This document shows, one piece after another, positions 5,703-5,710 of a stretch of 5,710 nt of DNA; the first letter of the stretch is position 1; every line of letters starts with the position of its first letter. The notes under the pieces are model-generated. The model was not told the origin of the DNA. It worked only from the letters and a program-made list of their open reading frames with translations, and searched no databases. A program made the translations under genes and the position numbers. The stretch comes from Gammaproteobacteria bacterium (lineage in GTDB: Bacteria; Pseudomonadota; Gammaproteobacteria; Pseudomonadales; Azotimanducaceae): the NCBI GenBank assembly GCA_027295975.1, contig JAPUJX010000144.1, positions 1 to 5,710 on the forward strand, given 5' to 3'.

Positions 5703-5710
5703 CATATTGT

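Noticed and set aside
5505..5705. 66-codon minus-strand open frame at the right edge
   Set aside because: It overlaps the 3' end of the flavin-protein gene, has no Shine-Dalgarno or motif, and its upstream part is the palindrome.

Overview
The window looks like moderately GC-rich bacterial chromosome, most probably from a gammaproteobacterium. The basis is the gene content, including a LemA / TPM / TPM operon and lipoproteins with classical lipoboxes, plus good Shine-Dalgarno sites; the lineage is inference. I see no rRNA, tRNA, CRISPR array, transposase or phage gene. Coding density is high, and the only non-coding stretches are a 225-bp divergent intergenic region and about 146 bp at the right edge.

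Layout. (1) Positions 1-809, + strand: the C-terminal half of a PYROXD2-like / phytoene-dehydrogenase-related FAD oxidoreductase, cut by the window edge. (2) Positions 835-2804, - strand, convergent with the first gene: a tightly packed three-gene operon, read lemA-like lipoprotein, then a secreted TPM-domain protein with a glycine-rich tail (YgcG type), then a second TPM-domain membrane protein. The first two genes abut (TAGATG) and the last two share one base (TAATG), so translation is probably coupled. (3) Positions 2805-3029: divergent intergenic region with a candidate promoter for the lemA operon, a 14-codon mini-ORF of unknown status and a GAAA-tetraloop hairpin just upstream of the next ribosome binding site. 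(4) Positions 3030-5564, + strand: a probable three-gene operon made of a lipoprotein with twelve propeller-like repeats, an 86-residue single-pass membrane protein that resembles only the tail of an MFS_2 (GPH-type) transporter, and a pyridoxamine-5'-phosphate-oxidase-like flavin-binding protein. (5) Positions 5565-5710: no gene; it holds a long three-step inverted repeat.

How the genes may work together. LemA and TPM proteins co-occur widely and act at the cell envelope, but their biochemical role is poorly defined. In the second operon the lipoprotein propeller should sit in the periplasm, probably at the outer membrane, and the flavin protein should be cytosolic. The small membrane protein between them could be a remnant of a transporter that once completed the set, or a new small protein made from its last helix. 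I see no strong evidence for a wholly new defence or mobile system. The best leads are the mini-protein, the twelve-repeat lipoprotein and the palindrome at the right edge.
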